Shown here: positions 1-7,888 of the stretch, one piece after another
How the letters are laid out: each line of letters opens with the position of its first letter
How positions within the stretch are numbered: the first letter of the stretch is position 1
From: UBA9160 sp035489755
Lineage (GTDB): Bacteria > Myxococcota_A > UBA9160
DNA length: 64,000 nt
Reading direction: 5' to 3'
Assembly (NCBI GenBank): GCA_035489755.1
Contig: DATGZK010000064.1
Span: forward strand, 36,436-100,435
Notes under the pieces: model-generated
Told to the model about the DNA's origin: nothing
Database searches by the model: none
The model's input: only the letters and a program-made list of their open reading frames with translations
Translations under genes and position numbers: made by a program

Positions 1-451
1 AAACGGGATACGAAGGCTTGTCAGCGTCGATAAAGGCGAAGTCGAAGGTCGGCTCCAGCGGGAGCTGGCCCAGAGTCTGTGCGGCAGGCGCGACCTTCAG
101 CGTGACCTTGTGGGCGACGCCGGCCTTTTCCCAATAGCGTCTCGCAATCCCGGTCCACTCCTCGTTCACGTCGCAGCACAGCAGCTCTCCGTCGTCGGGG
201 AGGCCGCGGGCAATACACAATGCGGAGTAGCCCGTAAACGTCCCCACCTCGACCGCGTGTTTCGCACCGATCAGGCGAGCCAAGAGCGTCATGAAAGCAC
301 CCTGCTCGGGAGCGATCTGCATGAGGGAAATTCCGCCGAGGGTCTTCGTCTCCTCGATGAGAGCCTGCTGCACCGCGTCGGGAGGCGTGCCGTGCGCCAC
401 GAGATAGGCGTGGACCCGGCTGTCGAGGTGGAAAGACTTGGGGTCCGTCAT
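1..451 (-). CDS. SAM-dependent O-methyltransferase (3' end outside window)
   Basis: Class I SAM-dependent O-methyltransferase of the catechol/caffeoyl-CoA type (methyltransf_3), expected to methylate a small hydroxylated substrate in the cytoplasm. The 150 visible residues contain the SAM-binding motif I VEVGTFTGYSALCIA, an acidic residue at the end of the next strand (LCCDVNEE), and the FAFIDADK motif that contributes metal and substrate ligands. The ATG follows AGAGGAG at good spacing. The gene runs off the left edge, so about a third is missing relative to the usual ~220 residues. The substrate cannot be inferred. It lies about 22 kb from the aryl-polyene-like genes, so a link to them is only speculative. 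Confidence 0.85.
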   Translation of the reverse strand, partial: MTDPKSFHLDSRVHAYLVAHGTPPDAVQQALIEETKTLGGISLMQIAPEQGAFMTLLARLIGAKHAVEVGTFTGYSALCIARGLPDDGELLCCDVNEEWTGIARRYWEKAGVAHKVTLKVAPAAQTLGQLPLEPTFDFAFIDADKPSYPV

Positions 452-679
452 GGCTGGCTCCTCTTGTGCAACGTGCTTGCGGCCAGCGATCGGCCTCGCG
501 CCGGCTTCGCAGCGCGCCGAGCGTGCGCGCGGCCGCGGAAGATTGCGGCCGAGGGAAGAACGCGGCCGGGCGAGCAACCTGGAAGAGCAAAGCCACGTCC
601 CGGGGAGACGGCGCGGCCTCTCACGTCCCCGCCTCGGACTCGTCGCGGCGGCGGCGATCCGCGGGAGAGCGTAGGCACC

Positions 680-1006
680 TCACGCGGGCTTTCGCTTCAT
701 CCCAAGGCGCATCGCGACAGCCTTTTCCGCCTCGGCTTCGGGGATCATGCCCTTGCGCTGATAGAAAATGGAAAGGCTCGTGTGTCCCAGGGGTTCGTCC
801 GGCTCGAGTTCCACGAGCTTGTGTGCCGCCTCGAGCGCGCCATCGAGGTCGCCGTTTTGCGCCAGGGCCATGGCGAGTCCGTTCCAGGCAATTGCGAGCT
901 TCGGGTCGACGTCGAGGGCCTGCCGGTAGGTGGCGATTGCCTCGTTCAGCCGATCGCTCACGAAGTGGGCGAATGCTTCTTTGTAGAGCACGCGAGCATG
1001 AGACAT
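680..1006 (-). CDS. small TPR-repeat protein
   Basis: A 108-residue protein made almost entirely of tetratricopeptide-like helices, with about three repeats. One reads DRLNEAIATYRQALDVDP and the next carries the WNGLAMALAQNGDLDGALE pattern with conserved small and large hydrophobic positions. It has no signal peptide or membrane segment, so it is probably a cytoplasmic protein-protein interaction module. It is transcribed divergently from the GNAT gene at 1030, and only 23 bases separate the two start codons. The intergenic palindrome provides a TATACT box 6 nt before this ATG, and no ribosome binding site is visible. Partner unknown. Confidence 0.75.
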   Translation of the reverse strand: MSHARVLYKEAFAHFVSDRLNEAIATYRQALDVDPKLAIAWNGLAMALAQNGDLDGALEAAHKLVELEPDEPLGHTSLSIFYQRKGMIPEAEAEKAVAMRLGMKRKPA

Positions 1007-1012
1007 GGCACG

Positions 1013-1020
1013 AGTATACT
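1013..1020. promoter_or_regulatory. symmetric -10 element shared by divergent genes
   Basis: The sequence GAGTATACTC (1012-1021) is a perfect palindrome that contains TATACT on both strands. On the plus strand it ends 9 nt before the ATG at 1030. On the minus strand it ends 6 nt before the ATG at 1006. Each start would therefore be leaderless or nearly so. Promoter function is inferred from sequence alone. Confidence 0.5.
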
Positions 1021-1029
1021 CGCGCGGCG

Positions 1030-2079
1030 ATGAAGATCCGCATCCTCGAACGCGCAGAGCACGACGCGCTGCTCGAGCTCCTCGATGGCTGGGAGCTCAG
1101 CGACGGCTGGCGTGGACGGGATTTCTTCCGTCGTTATCTGGTGGACGATCCGACCTTCGAGGAGCGAAACGTCTGGGTGGCCGAAGAGGCGGGGCGGCTC
1201 GTCTCGTGCGTCCAGATTTTCCCGCGCGAGTTGTGCGTTGCGGGGGTGGCGGTTCCGATGGGTGGCATCGGCAGCGTCTTTACGCGCCCCGAGGCGCGCA
1301 ACTCGGGCATTGCGGGGACGCTGCTTGGGTGCGCGACCGACGCCATGCGGGAGCGCGGCATGGAGCTCTCGCTGCTATTCGCAGCGCGCCTTGCATTTTA
1401 TCGACGACTCGGTTGGACTTCGTGGCCGTGTACGCGCGCCCTGCTCCGGGCGCCCGCGACTGCCCGAAGCACTTCCGAGGACATCGAGATCGTGCCCTTC
1501 GATCCTGCGCGCGATCTTCCGGAGATCCTCGCACTCCACGCGGGGTATTCCGGCGCCCGCACAGGGACCACTGTGCGCGACACTTCTGGGTGGCAGGCGA
1601 ACCTGCGTCTTGCGGGCAACCCGCGCGAGGAGTTCTTGGTCGCGCGCCGACAGGGCCGTGTCGTGGCCTACGCGCGCGCCACGGTGCTCTCCTCGTTTCT
1701 CATGCTCTCCGAGCTCGGGCGCGAGCTCTCGGCCGACCCCGCGGCCGAAGCCCTCGCGAGGCTGGTCGCCGCGATCCTTGAGCCCCGGGCAGGTGATTCG
1801 CTCGCTCCCCCACCGAAGCGGTCCGAGGAGTTTCGCTCGCAGCTTCTGGCGCCCGCCGCGCATGATCCCGAGCTCGACCGCGCCCTCGCCGCGCGCGGGT
1901 TTAGCGCCGTGCCGCTGCCCGATCCGTCCGCCATGCTGCGCTGTCTCGCGCCGGCGGCGCTGGCGAGGCGGCTTGGGGTCCCCCCTCCCGCGCAGAACAG
2001 CCGTGAGGCGGTGGAGGCCTTCTTGCAAAGGGTCCTTCCTCCCGAGCGCTTCACGACCTGGCTGGCGGATCGCTTCTAG
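1030..2079 (+). CDS. GNAT-family N-acetyltransferase (Eis-like, two-part)
   Basis: A 349-residue acyl-CoA-dependent acetyltransferase. The N-terminal half carries the GNAT core: a beta-strand segment around GGIGSVFTRPEARNSGIAG, which resembles the V-x-P-x-x-R-x-x-G-x-G/A acetyl-CoA pyrophosphate loop, followed by RERGMELSLLFAA and the FYRRLGW motif. The C-terminal half looks like a degenerate second GNAT domain, as in Eis and related enhanced-survival proteins. The ATG at 1030 was chosen because upstream codons overlap the divergent TPR gene and its promoter. The last 29 bases overlap the convergent TPR gene. Substrate (amine, antibiotic or protein) is not predictable. Confidence 0.8.
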   Translation: MKIRILERAEHDALLELLDGWELSDGWRGRDFFRRYLVDDPTFEERNVWVAEEAGRLVSCVQIFPRELCVAGVAVPMGGIGSVFTRPEARNSGIAGTLLGCATDAMRERGMELSLLFAARLAFYRRLGWTSWPCTRALLRAPATARSTSEDIEIVPFDPARDLPEILALHAGYSGARTGTTVRDTSGWQANLRLAGNPREEFLVARRQGRVVAYARATVLSSFLMLSELGRELSADPAAEALARLVAAILEPRAGDSLAPPPKRSEEFRSQLLAPAAHDPELDRALAARGFSAVPLPDPSAMLRCLAPAALARRLGVPPPAQNSREAVEAFLQRVLPPERFTTWLADRF

Positions 2080-2425
2080 CGGCGCGCTCCGCGCGTCTTA
2101 GGAAGACCGCCATTTCGCGGCCGGTCTGAAGATCTCCGGTTCTCTCGGCCAGGGCGATGCCAGCACGGAACGCTTCGGCTGCGGCAGCCGACTCACCTAC
2201 GGCAAGAAGGCTCTGGCCGAGATCTCGCTGGGCTGCGGTGTAGTCGGGCTTCGCGGCGAGAGCGCGCCGAAATGCGTCGGCGGCCTCGCCCGGGCGCTTC
2301 AGGTCGAGCAGCGCCCGTCCGAGCCCATACCACGCCGTCGCATCATCGGGCTCCCGCTTGAGGAAGCTGCGAAGGGCGCCGACACGTTGCTCGAGAGCCG
2401 CAGCGCTCACGGGTTTCGCCGCCAC
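2051..2425 (-). CDS. TPR-repeat protein
   Basis: A 124-residue protein with two to three TPR units; the clearest are DDATAWYGLGRALLDLKR and DYTAAQRDLGQSLLAVGE, each followed by an ...AAEAFRAGIAL-type second helix. No signal sequence is visible. The GTG start is preceded by TAATCT at 2432-2437 with a 6-nt gap and no Shine-Dalgarno, which fits a leaderless message. Its 3' end overlaps the convergent acetyltransferase by 29 bp. It probably acts as a scaffold or adaptor; the partner is unknown. Confidence 0.7.
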   Translation of the reverse strand: MAAKPVSAAALEQRVGALRSFLKREPDDATAWYGLGRALLDLKRPGEAADAFRRALAAKPDYTAAQRDLGQSLLAVGESAAAAEAFRAGIALAERTGDLQTGREMAVFLRRAERAARSDPPARS

Positions 2426-2482
2426 GGGGGGAGATTACCGCGGCTAAGATCCCGCCGTGCCGGGGCCGGATCCTGCGAAGCC

Positions 2483-3700
2483 GTGGAGGAAGCACTTTTG
2501 CGAGGGCTGATTCGTCGGGTGTTCTTCGAGAACATGGTGACCAGCCTCGCGCTTCTGCTCGGCGGGATGCAGGTCCTGGTCGGGCACTTTCTGCTCGTCG
2601 TGCTGGCGGGCCGCCGGGGGCCCGGGCTCGCACTGGGCTGCGCACTCGCGGCTGCGCTCACCTCTGCGAACGTGGTCGCACTTCCATTTATCCGCCGGGC
2701 GCTTCGGCGCCAAGGCCTCGCGAGTGTGATCGCACGCGGCTACACGGCGGTCGGCCTTTCGACGATCCTGCTGGGCGCCGTGATCGGGGCGGCGTGGGCG
2801 GGCTTCTTCCCGCTCGCGGCGCTGCTCGGGGCCGCGGGGCTCGGTCCCGAGAGTCTGCTCCACGTCTTCCGCCTGGCGACGCTGCCCGTCGTCGCCTCGC
2901 TTGCGTTCATGTTGATCTGGGGATTTACGGGTGGCCAGGCGCGGATCGAACGCACCACCCTGCGCATTCCGCTGCGCGGTCTCCCCGAGGCGCTGCGGGG
3001 TCTTCGCATCGTCCAGATCTCCGACCTCCACATTGGCAACGCCATGGAGGGTGCGAAGCTGGAACGGCTCATCGAGGATGTAAATGCCCTCGAGCCGGAC
3101 CTGATTGCTCTTACCGGGGACCTGTTCGACTTCGACCCGGCCGTCGTCGAGGCGGGGGCGAAGGTGCTGGGGGGCCTGCACGCACCCTTCGGTGTGTATG
3201 CCGTGCTCGGCAATCACGACGTGTTCACCGGGCGCGAGCACGTCGCCCGGGCGCTCGTGAACCATGCCCCAGGACTGCGGCTCCTGCGGGGTGAGACCGT
3301 CCGCGTGCCCGCACCGGCGCCGCTTTACGTGGCGGGCCTCGAGGATCCGGGCAAAGACTGGACTGCAAAAGGGGAGCTGCCCGAGCTAAACGCCCTCGGA
3401 CGCGAGCTCCCCAAAGACGGGCCCGTCATTTTGCTGGCCCACCGACCCGAGGCGTTCCTGCAGGCGGCAAAGCTCGGCTTTCCGCTGGTTCTCGCCGGCC
3501 ACACCCACGGCGGACAGATCGCGTTGCCCACGCCCGGGGGCCACTGGAATCCGGCGCGCGCAGTGACCCGCTTTTACCGCGGGCTCTATCACGCCGAGGA
3601 GCATCGCTCGATCCTCTACGTGAACCGCGGACTCGGGGTGGCCGGTCCCAAGATTCGCTTCAACTGCCCGCGGGAGATCGCGATCCTCGAGCTCGTGTAG
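2483..3700 (+). CDS. membrane-anchored metallophosphoesterase (YaeI/YkuE-like)
   Basis: A dinuclear-metal phosphoesterase with about four N-terminal membrane segments (residues ~15-150) and the catalytic domain from ~170 onward. The full metallophosphoesterase signature is present: ISDLHIG (179-185), TGDLFDF (211-217), GNHD (243-246), LAH with H320, and GHTHGG (339-344). Homologues such as YkuE and YaeI hydrolyse phosphoesters at the membrane. The GTG at 2483 is favoured because codons further upstream lie inside the divergent TPR gene and its promoter; TTG at 2498 is an alternative. It ends 9 bp before the convergent P450 gene. Substrate not inferable, possibly a lipid phosphate. Confidence 0.88.
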   Translation: MEEALLRGLIRRVFFENMVTSLALLLGGMQVLVGHFLLVVLAGRRGPGLALGCALAAALTSANVVALPFIRRALRRQGLASVIARGYTAVGLSTILLGAVIGAAWAGFFPLAALLGAAGLGPESLLHVFRLATLPVVASLAFMLIWGFTGGQARIERTTLRIPLRGLPEALRGLRIVQISDLHIGNAMEGAKLERLIEDVNALEPDLIALTGDLFDFDPAVVEAGAKVLGGLHAPFGVYAVLGNHDVFTGREHVARALVNHAPGLRLLRGETVRVPAPAPLYVAGLEDPGKDWTAKGELPELNALGRELPKDGPVILLAHRPEAFLQAAKLGFPLVLAGHTHGGQIALPTPGGHWNPARAVTRFYRGLYHAEEHRSILYVNRGLGVAGPKIRFNCPREIAILELV

Positions 3701-3709
3701 GCGGGCGGG

Positions 3710-4924
3710 CTACCGCGCTTCAGGCTCGAAGCGAACCCGCATCTCTTTCACGCCGTTCACGAAGTTCGAGCGCAGGCGGCGCACCGGCCCCGCCAGCTCG
3801 ATGTCCCTGGCGATCCGCCCGACGAGCTCCTCGAAGATCAAGTTGAGCTCCATGCGCGCGAGGTTTGAACCGAGGCAGAAATGCTCGCCCACGCCGAACG
3901 CCAGGTGTTCGTTTGGATCTCGGGCGACGTCGAACGCGTCGGGCCGGTCAAACACCTCCTCGTCGCGGTTCGCGGCGGGATACCACATGGTGATCTTGTC
4001 ACCCTTGCGAATCTTCTGCCCGCGGATCTCGACATCCTGGGTGGCGGTGCGCCGGAAGTAGTGCACCGCCGGTTCGAAGCGCAGGATCTCCTCGACCGCG
4101 GTCTCGACAAGCTTGGGATTTTCGACGAGGCGCCGCCGCTGGTCGGGGTGCTGGATCAGGGCAAGCATCCCATTGGTCGTGACCGTGCGTGTGGTCTCGT
4201 TGCCCGCGACAGCGAGCAAGAGGAAGAAGGAGTTGAACTCGAGCTCGGAAAGATGCTCCCCTTCCACCTCGGCATTCAGCAGGGCTGTGGCGAGGTCTTC
4301 TCCCGGGTGCTTGCGCGCCTTCTCGGCGAGCTTGCTGGCGTACACGAACATCTGGACCGAGGCCAGCTCGGCGTCCTGCGGCGAGGGCTGGAACTCGGGG
4401 TCGTCAAAGCCGATCAGCTTGTTCGTGAGGTCGTAGATGTGCTGGCGGTCCTCATTCGGGACGCCCATCATCTCGCAGATCACCTCCATCGGGAGGTGGG
4501 CGGCAACCTCGGAGACGAAGTCGCACTCGCCCTTCTGCGCCACGCGGTCGACGATGCGCTTTGCCATCTCTCGCACCCGAGGCTCGAGCTGCTTCACCAT
4601 GCGGGGCGTGAACGCCTTGTTGACGATGTTTCGGAACTGCCGGTGTTTGGGCGGATCCATGTTAAGCATCAGCACGCGCATGCGATCGAGCTGCTCCCCG
4701 TCGCGGTCCTGGATGTTCGTTCCTCCGACCCAGGAGGAGAAGAGCTGCGGATTGCGCGAGGACCACTTCACGTCCTCGTACTTCGTGAGCACCCAAAAAC
4801 CCGGTCCATCGGGCTCCGGGTGGAAGTAGACCGGCGCTTCGCGGCGCAGCACGCGGAACATCTCGTGGGGCACTTCCCGCACGAAGTTGTCAGGATTGTG
4901 GAGGTTGACGTCACTGAGCTTCAT
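3710..4924 (-). CDS. cytochrome P450, CYP125/CYP142-like
   Basis: A 404-residue soluble bacterial P450. It has the oxygen-activation I-helix AGNETTR, the K-helix ExxR in EEILRFEP, and the haem loop FGVGEHFCLG with proximal Cys350. The LNMDPPKHRQFR segment, the LAVAGNETTR helix and the C-terminal NGVKEMRVRFEP pattern resemble the CYP125/CYP142 families, which oxidise the terminal carbon of steroid side chains in actinobacteria. That substrate is an inference from family resemblance only. Its ATG overlaps the end of the tetR gene by 14 bp, so both are likely on one message and under TetR control. No ferredoxin gene is adjacent. Confidence 0.92.
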   Translation of the reverse strand: MKLSDVNLHNPDNFVREVPHEMFRVLRREAPVYFHPEPDGPGFWVLTKYEDVKWSSRNPQLFSSWVGGTNIQDRDGEQLDRMRVLMLNMDPPKHRQFRNIVNKAFTPRMVKQLEPRVREMAKRIVDRVAQKGECDFVSEVAAHLPMEVICEMMGVPNEDRQHIYDLTNKLIGFDDPEFQPSPQDAELASVQMFVYASKLAEKARKHPGEDLATALLNAEVEGEHLSELEFNSFFLLLAVAGNETTRTVTTNGMLALIQHPDQRRRLVENPKLVETAVEEILRFEPAVHYFRRTATQDVEIRGQKIRKGDKITMWYPAANRDEEVFDRPDAFDVARDPNEHLAFGVGEHFCLGSNLARMELNLIFEELVGRIARDIELAGPVRRLRSNFVNGVKEMRVRFEPEAR

Positions 4925-5561
4925 CGGGGCGTCCTTCCAGGTGCGGCTGCGATGGGCCGACCAGCAGTTGGGAGAGCTTGCGCAAAAAACGCGTCTGACG
5001 CGCAAGGCCCGCCGGCGCGAGGGGATCTTCGTCCAGCACTTCGGCCAAGAGCGGCGCCATGGCGAAGTGGCCGAACACAACGTGAAGGTATGCGGCGATC
5101 AGCAGCGGGAGCTCGTCCTCGCTCCAGCGGCGGGCATCGGGACTCGCCTTGAGCGCCGCGAGGCCCTGCTCGAAGAGAGGACGGATCCAGCGCCGAGCGA
5201 GCCGCCCGAGGTGCTCCCCTCCCCGCACGGCCTCGTGCTGTACGAGCCTCGGCAGAAGAGGGGTGCGCTCGAGGTGCGCCATGAGAGCCCCGATGATTCG
5301 GTTGCCCGCCGCGGGGCTGGGATCGGGGGTGGCCGCCGCCTGGATCAGCTCCTCGAGGAGGGGGCGGATTCCGCGCTCGAGGACCGCTTCGTAAAGCGCC
5401 TGTTTGCTCGGAAAGTGGTTGTAGAGGCTCGCCCCGTTGAGCCCCGAGCGAGCGGCGATGTCCCGGATCGCGGTTCCGGCGAAACCGCGCTCGGCAAAGA
5501 GCAGCTCCGCGGCGGCGAGGATCCGATCCTTCGTCGTGAAGTCGGTCTCAGCCAATCGCAC
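4911..5561 (-). CDS. TetR-family transcriptional regulator
   Basis: The N-terminal helix-turn-helix is typical: TKDRILAAAELLFAERGF, then TAIRDIAARSGLNGASLYNHFPSKQALYEAVL. The C-terminal part is a variable all-helical ligand-binding domain. The GTG at 5561 was chosen over the longer TTG start at 5615 because the longer start would run through a perfect 16-bp palindrome (5582-5597) and a plausible promoter (5606-5634). This placement predicts autorepression and repression of the cotranscribed P450. The ligand may be the P450 substrate, which is an inference. No clear Shine-Dalgarno precedes the GTG. Confidence 0.88.
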   Translation of the reverse strand: MRLAETDFTTKDRILAAAELLFAERGFAGTAIRDIAARSGLNGASLYNHFPSKQALYEAVLERGIRPLLEELIQAAATPDPSPAAGNRIIGALMAHLERTPLLPRLVQHEAVRGGEHLGRLARRWIRPLFEQGLAALKASPDARRWSEDELPLLIAAYLHVVFGHFAMAPLLAEVLDEDPLAPAGLARQTRFLRKLSQLLVGPSQPHLEGRPDEAQ

Positions 5562-5581
5562 CTCGGGAACTTTTGAAAGCC

Positions 5582-5597
5582 AAACGAACGTTCGTTT
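5582..5597. promoter_or_regulatory. perfect palindromic operator, probable TetR site
   Basis: AAACGAACGTTCGTTT is a 16-bp perfect inverted repeat located 21 bp upstream of the chosen tetR start and immediately downstream of the predicted transcription start. Size, symmetry and position are those of a TetR-family operator controlling its own operon. Confidence 0.7.
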
Positions 5598-5605
5598 CCC
5601 AGGCG

Positions 5606-5634
5606 CTTGTACCAATCCTCTCGCTGCAAGGCAA
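5606..5634 (-). promoter_or_regulatory. predicted sigma-70-type promoter of tetR-P450
   Basis: On the minus strand TTGCCT (5634-5629) and TACAAG (5611-5606) are separated by 17 bp. Initiation would fall near 5598, directly at the edge of the palindromic operator, so bound TetR would block polymerase. Both hexamers are weak matches to consensus. Confidence 0.4.
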
Positions 5635-5665
5635 GGCGGTCCTTTGACCCCTCGAGGGGAGCTCC

Positions 5666-6550
5666 TCAGAGACCTCGCTCGAGGACATCCACGAGCCGGT
5701 GGCGCCGGAAGCCGGATTTCTCATAGGCCCGCAGAGCCGTCCGGTTCGCGGGCGAGATCAAGAGGAGAGCGGACTCGGCGCCGCGTTCGAACTCTCGCTC
5801 GAGGGCGAAGTCCACCAGGGCGGAGCCCAAGCCGCGGTCGCGCAGGTCGCTCCGAACCCCGACGAACGCCACCCAGACCCGTCGGACCCAGTGGGTCTCG
5901 AGCTCCGCGAAGGCGACGAGGCGCCCGGACTGGTATGCGACCACGGTCGCATGCAGGGGGTCGGCGAGCACGGCACGCACGGCGTCGAGACTGCGCGGCT
6001 CGAAACCGCACTCCTCAAACAGCTCGAGTACGCCCTCGGCCGCCTCGGGGGTCGCGACCGAGAACTCAATCTCCCGGAGCGGCTGGCCTCGAGCCTTGGG
6101 CTTGCGATCAAGGCGCATGAGAAAGTGCTGGCGCACAGGCCTGAACCCCGTCCCCGCGAGCAGGGCGTAGCCGGCATGGTTTCTCGCGCCGATGCCCGCC
6201 GTTGCAAGCTTGATTCCCAGCTTCTCGCCATGGGCGAGGGCGGCGCGCAGGAGCTCGCCTCCGAGGCCACGGCCGCGCTCCGAGCGCGCGACGATCGGCG
6301 CATACAGCCCGGCCGCGAGGGCACCCGGACGCCGCAGAAAGCCTGCGAGCCCTACCACCCGGCCCTCGTCCCCGTCGGCGACGAGCAGATGGTCCTCGGG
6401 CGAGATCCCGTTGCGCCGAAACTCGGCGAAGAGCTCGTCTTCCGCCTCCCACAAGGGGTTCAGCACGAAATCGCTCTCGCCTTTGGCGCAGGATGCGGAG
6501 AGCGCGGCGAGCGCCGCGGCATCGTCAGGGCGAAAGGGGCGCACACGCAT
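5666..6550 (-). CDS. tandem GNAT acetyltransferase
   Basis: A 294-residue protein with two GNAT domains in tandem. Domain 1 (about 1-150) has the acetyl-CoA loop RSERGRGLGGELL and the NHAGYALLAGTGF alpha4-beta segment. Domain 2 (about 160-294) has RSDLRDRGLGSALVD and NRTALRAYEKSGFR. Both Q/R-x-x-G-x-G/A loops are intact, so both halves may bind acetyl-CoA. The ATG at 6550 is preceded by GGGAG, and a TATACT box lies about 26 nt upstream (6576-6581 on the minus strand). Tandem GNATs include mycothiol synthase (MshD) and Eis-like enzymes; nothing here assigns a substrate. Confidence 0.85.
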   Translation of the reverse strand: MRVRPFRPDDAAALAALSASCAKGESDFVLNPLWEAEDELFAEFRRNGISPEDHLLVADGDEGRVVGLAGFLRRPGALAAGLYAPIVARSERGRGLGGELLRAALAHGEKLGIKLATAGIGARNHAGYALLAGTGFRPVRQHFLMRLDRKPKARGQPLREIEFSVATPEAAEGVLELFEECGFEPRSLDAVRAVLADPLHATVVAYQSGRLVAFAELETHWVRRVWVAFVGVRSDLRDRGLGSALVDFALEREFERGAESALLLISPANRTALRAYEKSGFRRHRLVDVLERGL

Positions 6551-6618
6551 CCAAGTCTCCCTGGCCCCCCGCGCAGTATACGCCCGCGGCGCCGCCTTCC
6601 TGTGAAGGCTGGCCGGCT

Positions 6619-6648
6619 TTGACACCGCAGTCATCGCTTTCTTACACT
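6619..6648 (+). promoter_or_regulatory. near-consensus sigma-70 promoter of the alcohol dehydrogenase
   Basis: A perfect TTGACA at 6619-6624 and TACACT at 6643-6648 are spaced 18 bp apart. This gives a leader of roughly 80 nt before the ATG at 6738. It is the strongest housekeeping-type promoter I found in the window. Confidence 0.6.
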
Positions 6649-6737
6649 GGCACCGGCTCGATCCCGAACCTTACGCATCCATCCACCGCCGCCCCGCGGG
6701 CCGCCCGCCGCCCCCCGGAGCCAGAGAGGACCCCCCA

Positions 6738-7850
6738 ATGGGTAAGCTTGCCAAGGCCGTGATTTGTCGGGAGTGGAACAAGCCGGTCGTCGTTGAAGAG
6801 GTCGAGATCGAGTCGCCCAGGCGCGGCGAGGTCATGATCAAGCTCGCCGCCTGCGGCGTGTGCCACAGCGATCTGTCCGCCACAAACGGCACGATTCCCC
6901 TTCCGCCGCCGCTTGTGCTCGGCCACGAGGGCGCGGGTCATGTGGTCGAAGTCGGGGAGGGGGTCAGCGACTTTGCGGTCGGCGACACGGTGGTTGTCTC
7001 GTGGGTTGCGATCTGCGGACGCTGCCGCTTCTGCGTCATGGGCCGCCCCGCCCTCTGCGACAATGCCCAGAAGGCGGCGCTCACGCTGCCCGACGGCACG
7101 CGACGCATCAAGGACAAGAGCGGCAAAGAGCTCAATCACTTTGCCGGGGTCGCCGTGATGGCGGAGTACGCCACGCTACCGCGGGAGAACCTCGTCAAGA
7201 TCGACAGCACGATCCCCCTCGACAAGGCGGCGCTCGTGGGGTGCGCCGTGATGACCGGCGTGGGCGCGGCCCTCAACACCGCGCGGGTCGAAGCCGGCTC
7301 CTCTTGCGTCATCTTCGGAGCCGGCGGAATTGGCCTCAACGTGATCCAAGGCTGCGCGCTCGCAGGCGCGGAGAAGATCATCGCCATCGATACGGCCGAC
7401 AAGAAGCTCGAGTTCGCGCAGCAGTTTGGCGCGACCCACGTGATCAACCCGAAGCAGGAACCAAACGGCGATCCGGTCGGGAAGGTACTGCTCACGACGG
7501 GCGGTGGTGCAGACTACGCCTTCGAGTGCATCGGAATGGGCAGCACGATCGCGCAGGCCTACAACAGCGTGCGCAAGGGGGGCACGGCGGTCGTGGTCGG
7601 AGTCTCCAAGGCGACGGACACGGTGACTCTCGGTGCCTTCATGATCCCGTTCGTGGAGAAGACGCTCGTCGGCTCGATGTATGGGTCGGCGCGACCGAGC
7701 ATCGACTTCCCGAGGCTGCTGAACCTGTACAAGGCTCACCGTTTGAAGCTCGATGAGCTGGTGAGCGCCACCTACAAGATCGAGGACGTGAACCGAGCCT
7801 TCGCCGACATGCAGACGGGTGTGAACGCGCGCGGGGTCATCGTTTTCTAG
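6738..7850 (+). CDS. zinc-dependent MDR alcohol dehydrogenase
   Basis: A 370-residue medium-chain dehydrogenase of the class III or NDMA-dependent ADH branch, oxidising primary alcohols or aldehyde adducts with NAD(P). Catalytic zinc ligands are C42, H63-E64 (LGHEGAGH) and C169. The structural zinc lobe has C93, C96, C99 and C107. The Rossmann motif is GAGGIG at 194-199. GAGAGGA lies ahead of the ATG, with a strong promoter upstream. The following ppx gene starts 38 bp after the stop. With the CYP125-like P450 2 kb away it could oxidise a hydroxylated side chain, but that is an inference from proximity. Confidence 0.93.
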   Translation: MGKLAKAVICREWNKPVVVEEVEIESPRRGEVMIKLAACGVCHSDLSATNGTIPLPPPLVLGHEGAGHVVEVGEGVSDFAVGDTVVVSWVAICGRCRFCVMGRPALCDNAQKAALTLPDGTRRIKDKSGKELNHFAGVAVMAEYATLPRENLVKIDSTIPLDKAALVGCAVMTGVGAALNTARVEAGSSCVIFGAGGIGLNVIQGCALAGAEKIIAIDTADKKLEFAQQFGATHVINPKQEPNGDPVGKVLLTTGGGADYAFECIGMGSTIAQAYNSVRKGGTAVVVGVSKATDTVTLGAFMIPFVEKTLVGSMYGSARPSIDFPRLLNLYKAHRLKLDELVSATYKIEDVNRAFADMQTGVNARGVIVF

Positions 7851-7888
7851 ACGGCCAAAAGGCGCGGAGCTGACCGCGAAGGGGCTTC

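Noticed and set aside
452..679. Possible short genes in the 228-bp gap between the methyltransferase and the first TPR gene
   Set aside because: Frames there have Arg/Pro-rich composition typical of antisense or wrong-frame GC-rich DNA, and no ribosome binding site or family motif was found.
5562..5615. Longer tetR start at TTG 5615
   Set aside because: It would place the promoter and the perfect palindrome inside the coding region; the helix-turn-helix begins well after 5561.
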